DNA of 64,000 nt from a virus. The DNA is taken from IMG/VR virus record IMGVR_UViG_3300017528_000567, positions 1 to 64,000 of that record, one strand, 5' to 3'. The notes under the pieces were generated by a model. The model worked only from the letters and a program-made list of their open reading frames with translations, searched no databases and was not told the DNA's origin. Positions 21,121 through 28,150 of this stretch are shown piece by piece. The position numbers and the translations under genes were made by a program. Position 1 is the stretch's first letter; each line of letters begins with the position of its first letter.

Positions 21121-21650
21121 TCAGGATCCTTGAGCAATCGAAACAAGGTCGAGCTCTTTGGTGCGGCAAGTGCAGCACCGCTCGGCGCCCCAGCGGTCGG
21201 CGCCCCAGCGGTCGGGTGCCTTGTCGGCAGCGGGCTAAAGTGCCGTGGGATCTCCACAGAGCGAGCGGTCCGCCTATCTCGCGAGCCCAGATACACGACC
21301 GTGAGGCGGTCCCCGTACCCCAGACGCAGCTCGGGGTTGAGGTAGAGCGCGCCACCGATCTGAAAATCGTCCAGCTTCACCCAGTCTTGCAGCCGCGTCA
21401 GTTCCGTTCTGGCTCGCCAGACGTGGCCAAGACGCGTGAGACTACAAAATGGCAATGCAGCCGACGGCCACTCTCGCGGGGGGCTGCACCAGACCTCACA
21501 GGCGCCGGTCTGGTCAGCGTCCGACGGCAGTACCTCGGTGCGGCGATCCGCCGACTCGACAACGGCGGTCACGAGCTCGCGGTCTACCTTGCGGACCAGC
21601 CAGAGTAGCCCGCGCCACTGAATGAGGTCTCCTGCATCCACGGTCCCCAA
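21117..21650 (-). CDS. Hypothetical protein, 177 aa, first operon gene
   Basis: Not recognised. Mostly beta strands (GDLIQWRGLLWLVRKVDREL, VEVWCSPP, GGALYLNPELRLGYGDRL, VVYLGSRDRRTARSVEIPRH), compatible with a small barrel. Near the C-terminus a perfect direct repeat encodes PTAGAPTAGAP, a likely flexible linker. No catalytic motif. It opens the operon that runs to 17292; its last codons overlap the YkgJ start (ATGA). An intrinsic terminator of the preceding gene lies just upstream, so this operon has its own promoter. Confidence 0.65.
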   Translation of the reverse strand: MGTVDAGDLIQWRGLLWLVRKVDRELVTAVVESADRRTEVLPSDADQTGACEVWCSPPREWPSAALPFCSLTRLGHVWRARTELTRLQDWVKLDDFQIGGALYLNPELRLGYGDRLTVVYLGSRDRRTARSVEIPRHFSPLPTRHPTAGAPTAGAPSGAALAAPKSSTLFRLLKDPE

Positions 21651-21670
21651 TACACCGCGGCCACAAAAAC

Positions 21671-21728
21671 AGAACGAGGGGGCCGATAACTACCGGTCCC
21701 CTCCAAAACCTCTCAAACCCCTCGTTCT
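21671..21728 (-). terminator. Terminator with two competing hairpins
   Basis: Outer repeat AGAACGAGGGG (21671-21681) / CCCCTCGTTCT (21718-21728). An alternative inner stem pairs 21676-21685 with 21694-21703. On the minus strand the outer stem is followed by a GTTTTTG run. It ends the gene at 21735; the mutually exclusive stems leave room for attenuation. Confidence 0.6.
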
Positions 21729-21734
21729 TCGCTC

Positions 21735-22490
21735 TCAGTGGTTCGCGGCCATAGCCCCACGAACATCGATGCCCCTCTTGGCGAACAATTCGTCAGCCGG
21801 AGTCTCGCCTTCATCGTCGCCGGCCGCTTCACGCACGCGAATCTCCGCCACCTCGATCTGGGTATCCTCTGCCGTCGCCACACGGTAGTGCCCGCGATCT
21901 ACGTTCTTGAACACGTGGACCTTGATGGGCTTCCCATTGGTACCCTTGAGCTCGGTGCCATCCGGCCCCTTTGCGTTCTTCATGCTGGAATTCAGCGTGG
22001 TCGAAATGTAGCTCTTCACGTTGCCGGACTTCAGATGGACACCGGCTGTCTCTAAGGCTGCCTCCAGCTCCGGAGCTGTCCAGATCCGCCGGCCCATGAC
22101 ATACGCGAGGCGCTCAGGAACGGTTCCAGCAATGGATCCACCAGCCGCCTGCTTCGGGCGACCTGGCGCACCTTTCGGCTTGTTCTGAACGACAACCTTT
22201 GCAGCCTTTGCAGGCGTCGCATTAGCTACGGACTTGCCGACGGGGCCGGGCTTGGCGTTGCCCTTCGCGGCAGCCGCGGGCTGCTTTTGAAACAGAACGT
22301 TGTAATCCGCGAACTGCTTTTCAGCCATGTCCGCGTCAACGGTAGCCGCCTCCAGCTCCGTTTGCGCTGCGGACAATCCTGCCTGAGCCACACTGAGACG
22401 CGCCTTGGCGTCATTCAGCTGTTTCGATAGCAGGGTTCGAAGACGAGTGATCTCCTCAGAGATGTTCGGTGACGGGACACTTTCTGACAT
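21735..22490 (-). CDS. Coiled-coil DNA-binding-like protein, 251 aa
   Basis: Unknown role. Residues 5-70 form a coiled coil (EEITRLRTLLSKQLNDAKAR, repeated AQAGLSAAQTELEAA). A Lys/Ala/Pro linker includes an AT-hook-like KGAPGRPKQ. Residues about 130-200 look like a winged helix (VPERLAYVMGRRIWTAPELE, AALETAGVHLKSGNVKSYIS). The C-terminus is acidic. The arrangement suggests a DNA-binding oligomer, perhaps a transcription or nucleoid factor. The ATG giving MSESVP is preferred; it has GGAGA upstream. The leader contains a large inverted repeat (22548-22603). Confidence 0.7.
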   Translation of the reverse strand: MSESVPSPNISEEITRLRTLLSKQLNDAKARLSVAQAGLSAAQTELEAATVDADMAEKQFADYNVLFQKQPAAAAKGNAKPGPVGKSVANATPAKAAKVVVQNKPKGAPGRPKQAAGGSIAGTVPERLAYVMGRRIWTAPELEAALETAGVHLKSGNVKSYISTTLNSSMKNAKGPDGTELKGTNGKPIKVHVFKNVDRGHYRVATAEDTQIEVAEIRVREAAGDDEGETPADELFAKRGIDVRGAMAANH

Positions 22491-22547
22491 TGGTACGCAT
22501 CTCCATTTGCGTGTTTTCCAGACGAAGACCTTCAACGGTAGGGCACT

Positions 22548-22603
22548 GGATAAGCACGAGTGACAAGGTGGGGTTTGGTCCTACTTATTTACTCGACTTA
22601 TCC
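22548..22603 (-). promoter_or_regulatory. Inverted repeat in leader of coiled-coil gene
   Basis: GGATAAG (22548-22554) plus CGAGT pair with ACTCG plus CTTATCC (22591-22603), enclosing about 29 nt. It lies in the 207-nt gap before the gene at 22490; nothing else is evident there. It could be an operator, terminator or structured leader. Confidence 0.4.
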
Positions 22604-22697
22604 TAGCCGAGATTAACACGATCAATGTAACCCAGCAACGTGCACGGGTTGTTGTTGAGGAATGACTTCTACGAAGATCGACTCACTATTGACGTGA

Positions 22698-22955
22698 TCA
22701 GGCTCGGCTTGACGGACCTGTGGAAAGGGGGAACTCACGCTCAATGTCCCCTACATGAATTATGCCGAGCCGGCGTAGGGCTTGTTCGGCCTTCCCCTCC
22801 GCAAGCGCCCTGCGAAGACCGGGCAACTGCCGATCTTGGAGTTCTTCAGCGCGCCGAATCACCAACTGCATGAGTCGATACCAATCAAGGTTGCGTACGG
22901 GCGCCTGAATCTTCCGTTGAGCCTTCGGGGGCGGATTGAACGGTCTTGAGGGCAT
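22698..22955 (-). CDS. Hypothetical protein, 85 aa
   Basis: Not recognised. Basic N-terminus with prolines (MPSRPFNPPPKAQRK), then two helices (NLDWYRLMQLVIRRAEELQD, LRRALAEGKAEQALRRLGII) and a short tail. The ATG at 22955 lies inside the 3' end of the upstream gene with GGAGACC before it. The open frame continues upstream to 23267 but there is the out-of-frame shadow of the coiled-coil gene. Translation is probably coupled. Confidence 0.65.
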   Translation of the reverse strand: MPSRPFNPPPKAQRKIQAPVRNLDWYRLMQLVIRRAEELQDRQLPGLRRALAEGKAEQALRRLGIIHVGDIEREFPLSTGPSSRA

Positions 22956-23286
22956 TATGAATTTCGGTCTCCATTGAAACGATCGTGTCCAGGGGCACAT
23001 CCATCCCGCGGGCAAACATTCGCCTGAACACTGCCGCATGGAATTTGAGCTCGCCCCGCAGAGCTCGGTTCTCGTCTTGAAGCGCGCGCAAATCTTGCGG
23101 GATGTTTTCCAGTTCACGCAGGATTTGCGTGGCACTCTCGAGTTGAGCCTGCAGTGCACCGATCTGGGCAAGGTAGGGCTTGAACTCTTCCGCGATGCTG
23201 GCGAACTCGCGAATCCCTTCAAGCGTCTTTGAGACTTCGGCGTGTGGCGTTTTGCTTTTCGCGGCACGCCGCGCGTGACGATTCAT
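22885..23286 (-). CDS. Coiled-coil hypothetical protein, 133 aa
   Basis: Unknown function. Basic N-terminus (MNRHARRAAKSKTP), then a long coiled coil from about residue 25 to 85 (IREFASIAEEFKPYLAQIGA, then LQAQLESATQILREL). The C-terminal 40 residues are less regular (FRRMFARGMDVPLDTIVSME). Basic heads followed by coiled coils are common in phage scaffold or nucleoid proteins, but no assignment is safe. Start is the ATG with GAGAG upstream; in-frame codons before it overlap the Cys-rich gene. Confidence 0.65.
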   Translation of the reverse strand: MNRHARRAAKSKTPHAEVSKTLEGIREFASIAEEFKPYLAQIGALQAQLESATQILRELENIPQDLRALQDENRALRGELKFHAAVFRRMFARGMDVPLDTIVSMETEIHNALKTVQSAPEGSTEDSGARTQP

Positions 23287-23302
23287 TGAGCTCTCCAGAG
23301 GG

Positions 23303-23722
23303 TCATTGAGCAAACGGCGGCTGTCCGCGAAAGAGCGAGTAGAACGGGATGGAGCCGGAGTTGTTTGGCTGATTGAGCAAGGCTTGCTCAACGTCCGCCT
23401 CCTCGACAGTCGGCAGACGAGGGACTGTCCTTGCCAGTTCCAACAAAGCGGGGTCAGAGGTGACCGTTAAGAGGTCCTCCCTAGCTTGATCATCTCTCTC
23501 CAACGAGTGGATGATCTGCGCATCGCTCATCGTATCCAGCAGGCAGACCCCGGGTGCTGTGACATCGTTGGGCGTACAGCCGCGCTCAACCCACACATTC
23601 CTCAGCCCCGGCTGGTAACGATCGCAACGGGTCCCGGTACCAAGCCCGGTCCCCGGAGGAAACCCCGCGTTAGGACCACAAGGACCACAAGCACAGGGTG
23701 TATTTTGGCATCCGCAAGACAT
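23303..23722 (-). CDS. Cys-rich N-terminus hypothetical protein, 139 aa
   Basis: Not recognised. The first 18 residues are strikingly cysteine-rich (MSCGCQNTPCACGPCGPN), six cysteines that could bind metal, followed by a Gly/Pro linker (GFPPGTGLGTGT) and two more cysteines. The rest is helical with DAQIIHSLERDDQAREDLLT and a proline-rich end. The start is the ATG at this Cys block; six upstream in-frame codons are less likely. Neighbours also carry zinc motifs, suggesting a cluster of small metal-binding proteins. Confidence 0.6.
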   Translation of the reverse strand: MSCGCQNTPCACGPCGPNAGFPPGTGLGTGTRCDRYQPGLRNVWVERGCTPNDVTAPGVCLLDTMSDAQIIHSLERDDQAREDLLTVTSDPALLELARTVPRLPTVEEADVEQALLNQPNNSGSIPFYSLFRGQPPFAQ

Positions 23723-23745
23723 ACCTACGTCAAAACTCAAGAGGA

Positions 23746-24027
23746 TTACTCAACAGCCTTGTTCTGGAGGTCCGAGACCAGAAAGACGATCCGGGTCTCG
23801 TGCATACCTTCACAGGCAAGGCGCATTCGGCAATACAGGACCCCTGCAAGTCGGCGCTGCTCGTGGGAAGCCGGAAAGATGGCATCCCCACACTCGCGAC
23901 AACGCAGAGTCTTAAGATGGTCAATCATGGCAGAGGCAGATTTGACAGAGATAGCTTCTTCTGCCTCTGCTTGGGTAAAATCTATGGAGTCACTCCGGAG
24001 ATTGTCAAGGTCAAGGTCTAGTTTCAT
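23746..24027 (-). CDS. DksA/TraR-like zinc-finger protein, 93 aa
   Basis: Small protein with an acidic helical N-terminus (MKLDLDLDNLRSDSIDFTQA EAEEAIS) and a C4-type finger LRCRECGDAIF (Cys43, Cys46) closed by YC and ACEGMHE (Cys66, Cys72). The CRECG.AI start of the finger is characteristic of TraR/DksA-type proteins, which bind the RNA polymerase secondary channel; the second half is less typical (an extended insertion between the cysteines). Role in transcription is therefore an inference. The 211-nt gap upstream (24028-24238) shows no convincing gene or structure; one 24-codon hydrophobic frame ends 7 nt before this start. Confidence 0.6.
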   Translation of the reverse strand: MKLDLDLDNLRSDSIDFTQAEAEEAISVKSASAMIDHLKTLRCRECGDAIFPASHEQRRLAGVLYCRMRLACEGMHETRIVFLVSDLQNKAVE

Positions 24028-24238
24028 AGCAACACTACTCCAAGAACGCCAGTGTCTTTGCACGCGGCATCAAGCAAGGCAACAGCGTTGCCAGTGATCC
24101 CAACGGCGCCACTATGGCTACGTTATTGTTTGGCTAGTCATCGTCATCGCCAATCGGCCCCCGTCTGGGTTCCGAAATACTGGCCAAGATTCGATCACTG
24201 CCTTCTACTGCCGCACGGCCATAAAACAAAGTGAGCGG

Positions 24239-25072
24239 TCAATGTCCCCGAATCACGGTCAACCCGCGATTTGTGTTCCGCTTCTTAGGTGCCAGAGACT
24301 TGTCGCCGGCATAGCAGTACTGGCAACCATAGAGGCAGGACTCGTTCAACGTGAAGGGGTCGACCATCGCGACACACTCGCACGACTCAAGCGCTAGCCC
24401 GCCACGTGAGAAATCAGAAGCCGGCACGCATGGGGCAAGGAGAAACTTCGCCCCTTGCCAATCATCAAAAGATCGGTCGTCCTTGCACAACATCACCTGA
24501 ATGCCAGCCGGCGCCGCAATCTCTGCCAGACGATTAAGGATCCCGAAGCGCTCGGAGCAACTGCGCGTCTCTGGGGTTGAATCGTTCGGCTGAAGAAATG
24601 AGACAAAGACCTCGCGGCGACCGGCCCGGTGGGCGTACTCCAGTAGGTACCTGAACCGCTCGAGAACCATCTGGGTAGACAGCAGCGGGATCGGGCTGAA
24701 TCGCCAGTGGACGTTACCGAAGGCCTTCACGGCCTCAACCAGCAGCCGCCCAGCTTCATTGATCGTGGGCGTCCCCTTTTCGACCTCGCGCCAACCAGTC
24801 GCTGTCATGTGAATCACAACGTTGTATCCCTTCAGCCTGAGTTGACTAGCGATCAGGTTGGTCGGGTTTTTCGTCCAGAAGACAAGCGCCAGGGTTTCCT
24901 CGGGGGCAAGGGACCAGACGCTAGGGGCGCCAGTCTTCGAATCGAACGCTATCATCTGCTCAGCGGCTAGGCAGCTCTCAAACCAACTCCACTTCGCCGC
25001 AGGAAGATCCGTATAACGAGAGAGGCTGTAAGGGACCGTCTCTACAACGCCGCTCCTAGGAGGTTTCGACAT
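24239..25072 (-). CDS. DUF1848-family protein
   Basis: Protein of the DUF1848 family, 277 aa. Characteristic elements: an N-terminal VETVPYSLSRYTDLPA; ALVFWTKNPTNL; then VIHMTATGW and VHWRFSPIPL, an alternating strand/helix TIM-barrel-like pattern; and a C-terminal cluster CLYGCQYCYAGDKS (C-x3-C-x2-C) that could bind an iron-sulfur cluster at the end, not the start, of the protein. The family is thought to be radical-SAM-like; no activity is established to my knowledge. A GGTGTAG motif lies 8 nt before the ATG. Confidence 0.8.
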   Translation of the reverse strand: MSKPPRSGVVETVPYSLSRYTDLPAAKWSWFESCLAAEQMIAFDSKTGAPSVWSLAPEETLALVFWTKNPTNLIASQLRLKGYNVVIHMTATGWREVEKGTPTINEAGRLLVEAVKAFGNVHWRFSPIPLLSTQMVLERFRYLLEYAHRAGRREVFVSFLQPNDSTPETRSCSERFGILNRLAEIAAPAGIQVMLCKDDRSFDDWQGAKFLLAPCVPASDFSRGGLALESCECVAMVDPFTLNESCLYGCQYCYAGDKSLAPKKRNTNRGLTVIRGH

Positions 25073-25087
25073 GGGACCTTCTACACC
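25073..25087 (-). promoter_or_regulatory. GGTGTAG start-proximal motif
   Basis: GGTGTAG (25087-25081) and AAGGTCCC before the ATG at 25072; spacer 8 nt. Here AAGG could also act as a weak Shine-Dalgarno sequence. Confidence 0.45.
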
Positions 25088-25104
25088 GGAAGCAATGACC
25101 GGAG

Positions 25105-25683
25105 CTACTTGGCCAAACGTGGTCTCGGATGGTAGCTAGACGCACATGGCTCCACTCTAATGCCATGCTTGCGAGCAACATTGTCCAGCGCTAGACGCAC
25201 TAGGCTAGCCACATCGGCGGGAGAATCCCCATTGCCGACGGGATACTCAAGATCGAGCCGCGTTTCACTCATCTCGCCTTCCGCCGGTGCGTGACTCTCC
25301 GTACCCAAGATCTTCAGAGGGATGTCAGCCTCTTCATAGGGGGCCAGATTCTGAATCGTGATATGCTCGCGAGCAATCTCACGGTTGACCGCCATCGGCA
25401 GCGGGCCGTCGGACACCAAGAGCAAACTCATGCGTTTCTTGTCATACGCGGGGCTGGCCTTCTTGGATCGACCCTCTAAGTAATCATCCTGGTGGCACGA
25501 TGGGTCGCTTGGTTTCTTGTGCTTGCAGTAGATGGACCAGGCCGTCGCCCACGCTTGAGAGTCAGAATAGTCAGGGTTCTGCTTCTTCACTTTCTTGAAA
25601 TACGGCTCCACTTTCGCGGGAGCCGACTTCGCACGCCCGGCTTCAAGAAATCGACGCAGCACTCGGTCGGACAGCACGCTCAT
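25105..25683 (-). CDS. Tagged hypothetical protein, 192 aa
   Basis: Unknown function. The N-terminus SDRVLRRFLEAG matches the R-V-L-x-R-[FY]-L tag seen in the zincin at 26990. Residues 23-70 (KVEPYFKKVKKQNPDYSDSQ, AWATAWSIYCKHKKP) form a basic helical domain with two cysteines and a His, reminiscent of small domains seen repeatedly in large phages. The C-terminal 100 residues carry strands with acidic patches (LLLVSDGPLP, SETRLDLEYPVG). It precedes clpX by 31 nt in gene order and may belong to the same virion or protease-related group. Confidence 0.65.
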   Translation of the reverse strand: MSVLSDRVLRRFLEAGRAKSAPAKVEPYFKKVKKQNPDYSDSQAWATAWSIYCKHKKPSDPSCHQDDYLEGRSKKASPAYDKKRMSLLLVSDGPLPMAVNREIAREHITIQNLAPYEEADIPLKILGTESHAPAEGEMSETRLDLEYPVGNGDSPADVASLVRLALDNVARKHGIRVEPCASSYHPRPRLAK

Positions 25684-25713
25684 ACCCAGAGCAGCAGATA
25701 AAAGGGCTAGGCG

Positions 25714-26970
25714 TCATACCGTCGCGATGGGACTGCGCACTACGATACCACTGCCGGGCGTTTGAACCGCTTCCGCTGTGATGTGGATCTCCATGATATC
25801 CGAGTCATTGGGGGCTTCGTATGAATAGGGCTTAAGTACCCGTTTGAGGATGGTCCGCAGCGCCCGTGCACCCGTGGATTGCAACTTTGCAAGACGGGCG
25901 AGCTCGCGTAGCGCATCAGGCTCGAATCTGAGATCAATGCCATCCAAGAGGTACAGCGCTCGGAACTGCTTACAGAACGAGCTCCGCGGGGTCGTGAGGA
26001 TCTCGATCAGCTCTTCCTCCGTGAGCTCTAGCGTAGATGTCAACACCGGAAGCCGCCCAACTAGCTCTGGGATGAGTCCGAACTCTTGGACATCCTCGAC
26101 CGTCACCTCACGGTAGAGCTCGGTCTTGCTGTATTCGGCCCGCAGCTCGTTGCAGAACCCAAGACGGGCGCCCTTGTTGAGTCGCTGCGCAATCACATCC
26201 TCGATCCCTGCAAAAGAGCCGGCGCAGATGAAGAGGATGTTCGTGGTGTCGATCATATCCCTCTCGCGGGCGCCGGAATTGGGAGCGCGCCCTCGCGGAA
26301 TCGGGACCACCGAGCCCTCGATCAGCTTCAAGAGGGACTGCTGCACCCCTTCGCCGGAGACATCACGATAGCCAGAAGCGTTGCGCCCCGATTTGCGAGC
26401 CAGCTTGTCAATTTCGTCGATGAAGATGATCCCCCACTGAGCGCGCTCAACGTCATTGCCCGCAGCCGCCATCAACCCCTGGAGCAAGGACTCGACATCA
26501 TCCCCGACGTAGCCCGCCTGGGTTAGCCGGGTCGCATCGCCGACGTAGAACGGGACGTCAATCATCTTGGCGACCGCGCGTGCGATCGCTGTCTTTCCCG
26601 AGCCCGATGGACCCAGCATCAGAATGTTGCTTTTCTCTACCTCTACGGGCTCACCGTCAATCATGAGAGAGCCGCCCGCCCGTAGGATCTCTCGCCGCCG
26701 ATAGTGCTCATAGACGGCAATCGCCACTTCCTGCTTGGCAGCGTCCTGGCTGATCACGGTCTCTGAGATGCAGGCCGCTATCTCGCGGGGCTTCTTGAGA
26801 GGCTTGTCGTCAACTTTGTCGGCCGCGATGGACTTCGATAAGACATCGCCGATATTGGCGACGCACCGATCGCAAATGCAGGCGCTGTCAGCGTCCGCAG
26901 AGATGAGCTTCTTAACCTCGTTGCGCGGGCGATTGCAGAAATTGCAGCGTTTCTCTGAACGAGCCGGCAT
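25714..26970 (-). CDS. clpX: ClpX-type AAA+ unfoldase
   Basis: ClpX homologue, 418 aa, about the size of host ClpX. N-terminal zinc-binding domain: CNFC at 9-12 and CDRC at 33-36. Walker A GPSGSGKT at 120-127, pore loop GYVG at 153-156, Walker B IIFIDEID at 181-188, sensor and Arg-finger regions following (GLIPELVGRLPV). The ClpP-docking loop is kept as LGF (270-272) in NKGARLGF, so it could pair with host ClpP to degrade or unfold chosen substrates. Start is the ATG before PARSEKRC, with GGTGTAG 8 nt upstream; the open frame further upstream only shadows the zincin gene. The adjacent zincin and tagged protein suggest a proteolysis island. Confidence 0.92.
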   Translation of the reverse strand: MPARSEKRCNFCNRPRNEVKKLISADADSACICDRCVANIGDVLSKSIAADKVDDKPLKKPREIAACISETVISQDAAKQEVAIAVYEHYRRREILRAGGSLMIDGEPVEVEKSNILMLGPSGSGKTAIARAVAKMIDVPFYVGDATRLTQAGYVGDDVESLLQGLMAAAGNDVERAQWGIIFIDEIDKLARKSGRNASGYRDVSGEGVQQSLLKLIEGSVVPIPRGRAPNSGARERDMIDTTNILFICAGSFAGIEDVIAQRLNKGARLGFCNELRAEYSKTELYREVTVEDVQEFGLIPELVGRLPVLTSTLELTEEELIEILTTPRSSFCKQFRALYLLDGIDLRFEPDALRELARLAKLQSTGARALRTILKRVLKPYSYEAPNDSDIMEIHITAEAVQTPGSGIVVRSPIATV

Positions 26971-26985
26971 AGCCCTAGCTACACC
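26971..26985 (-). promoter_or_regulatory. GGTGTAG start-proximal motif
   Basis: GGTGTAG (26985-26979), 8 nt before the clpX ATG and only 5 nt after the stop of the upstream gene. Confidence 0.5.
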
Positions 26986-26989
26986 GAGC

Positions 26990-28150
26990 TCACTTGCTTT
27001 CCGCAGCGATGATCGCGGCGAGCTCGGGCGGCATGTCCATGCCCAAGACAAAGTGTGCGAAGCCTTCCGCGTAATTCTCCCTCGGATGCGTCGCTCCATA
27101 TGGAGTGACCGCCAAAGGTCCGTGCAGGACCTGACCGGTCGAAAGACTGACGTCTTCCTTACCCTTGATGGCCGCGTGCAGCTCCTTCTCATCAAGCTTA
27201 CCCTGTAAATATGACGTCGTGAGAGCGCGCACGTCCCCCTTATGATGAGGGTGCGGACTCTTGAGCCACATCACAAGATTGGCAGACATCGGAGGCATAG
27301 GCTGGCCCAAAGCCTTCTTCTTGACCATCTCTACACACTCATCGGCCAGCTGTTCACGTAGCTTGGCGTCAAAGGGCACGGTCTCGTAGACCTTCTGTGT
27401 AGAGAGCCTAAAATACTCTCGCTTGCCCTCTACGCTCGCGAACTTGGCGTCGTGCCGATGCCCCAATTCATGGACGATCGTATAGACGTCGTCGAACCGC
27501 TTCTTGGCAAGGACGTTTAGCGCCAGGGTGTCGGTACCCGCCTCGTACCAAGCGGCCGTGCCCTTCTTCAGGTGCTTGCTGAGGAAAACCTTGCCGTAGA
27601 GAACCTTGGGGAACTTTTGCCGGACCTTGTCCGCGGCGGCGTCAAAAGCCGCCAGCGCCTCCTCGACTTGCTTTTTCGTGAGTCCCGGAATGGGGATAAC
27701 CGTGAATGGGCCATGCGGGATCTCGCTCTCCGCATCACCAAGCGCCGACGCGATCTCAAGCGTGCGGACGTCCTTCGCCCACTTGGCCATGTTAAAGGCC
27801 ATGTACTTCATCCACTCCAGCCGCTTCTCATCGTCCCCTTTGCGCTGCGCCAGGATGGCAACGTCCTGGTCGAGCAGCCGGCTCGCATCTTTATAGAGCG
27901 AGTTGACCGCGTTCATTTTCTGAACGCTGAGGCCCGCCAACCAGGGCGCGCGATCGCCACCGGGCAGAATGAGGTCCACTACCCGCCTTGCGAAGCTCAC
28001 TGCCGGATCAGCATCACCTTGCCCTAACTTCTCCAGCGCCTCCTTGTACTCGGGGACCAGCGAGACCCCTTTCGCTTTTGCGTGGAGGTAACGAGCCAGC
28101 ACTCGACCGGCCACCGAAACATCAGAGGTCACCCTAGATTCACCTATCAT
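26990..28150 (-). CDS. HELGH zincin metallopeptidase, RVLARYL-tagged
   Basis: Predicted zinc metallopeptidase, 386 aa. The catalytic HELGH is at 227-231 and ENYAEGFAHFVL (about 363-374) provides the acidic third ligand. The N-terminus contains AGRVLARYLHAK (14-25), the clearest copy of a tag shared with three other proteins here. Residues 50-200 are helical. It has the same plan (tag, helical part, HELGH, E-x2-x-E helix) as the zincin at 3431, though the sequences differ. Start ATG overlaps the nitrilase stop (TAATG). Next to clpX; candidate head-maturation or host-protein protease. Confidence 0.75.
   Translation of the reverse strand: MIGESRVTSDVSVAGRVLARYLHAKAKGVSLVPEYKEALEKLGQGDADPAVSFARRVVDLILPGGDRAPWLAGLSVQKMNAVNSLYKDASRLLDQDVAILAQRKGDDEKRLEWMKYMAFNMAKWAKDVRTLEIASALGDAESEIPHGPFTVIPIPGLTKKQVEEALAAFDAAADKVRQKFPKVLYGKVFLSKHLKKGTAAWYEAGTDTLALNVLAKKRFDDVYTIVHELGHRHDAKFASVEGKREYFRLSTQKVYETVPFDAKLREQLADECVEMVKKKALGQPMPPMSANLVMWLKSPHPHHKGDVRALTTSYLQGKLDEKELHAAIKGKEDVSLSTGQVLHGPLAVTPYGATHPRENYAEGFAHFVLGMDMPPELAAIIAAESK

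Noticed and set aside
19088-21650. Complete Thoeris-like defence system carried by the phage
   Set aside because: A SLOG protein is present but no TIR-domain NADase or membrane effector is linked to it, so a sensor/clearing role fits better than a full defence system.
24028-24238. 24-codon hydrophobic frame before the DksA-like gene, possible leader peptide
   Set aside because: No regulatory codons or attenuator stems are apparent; chance is likely.
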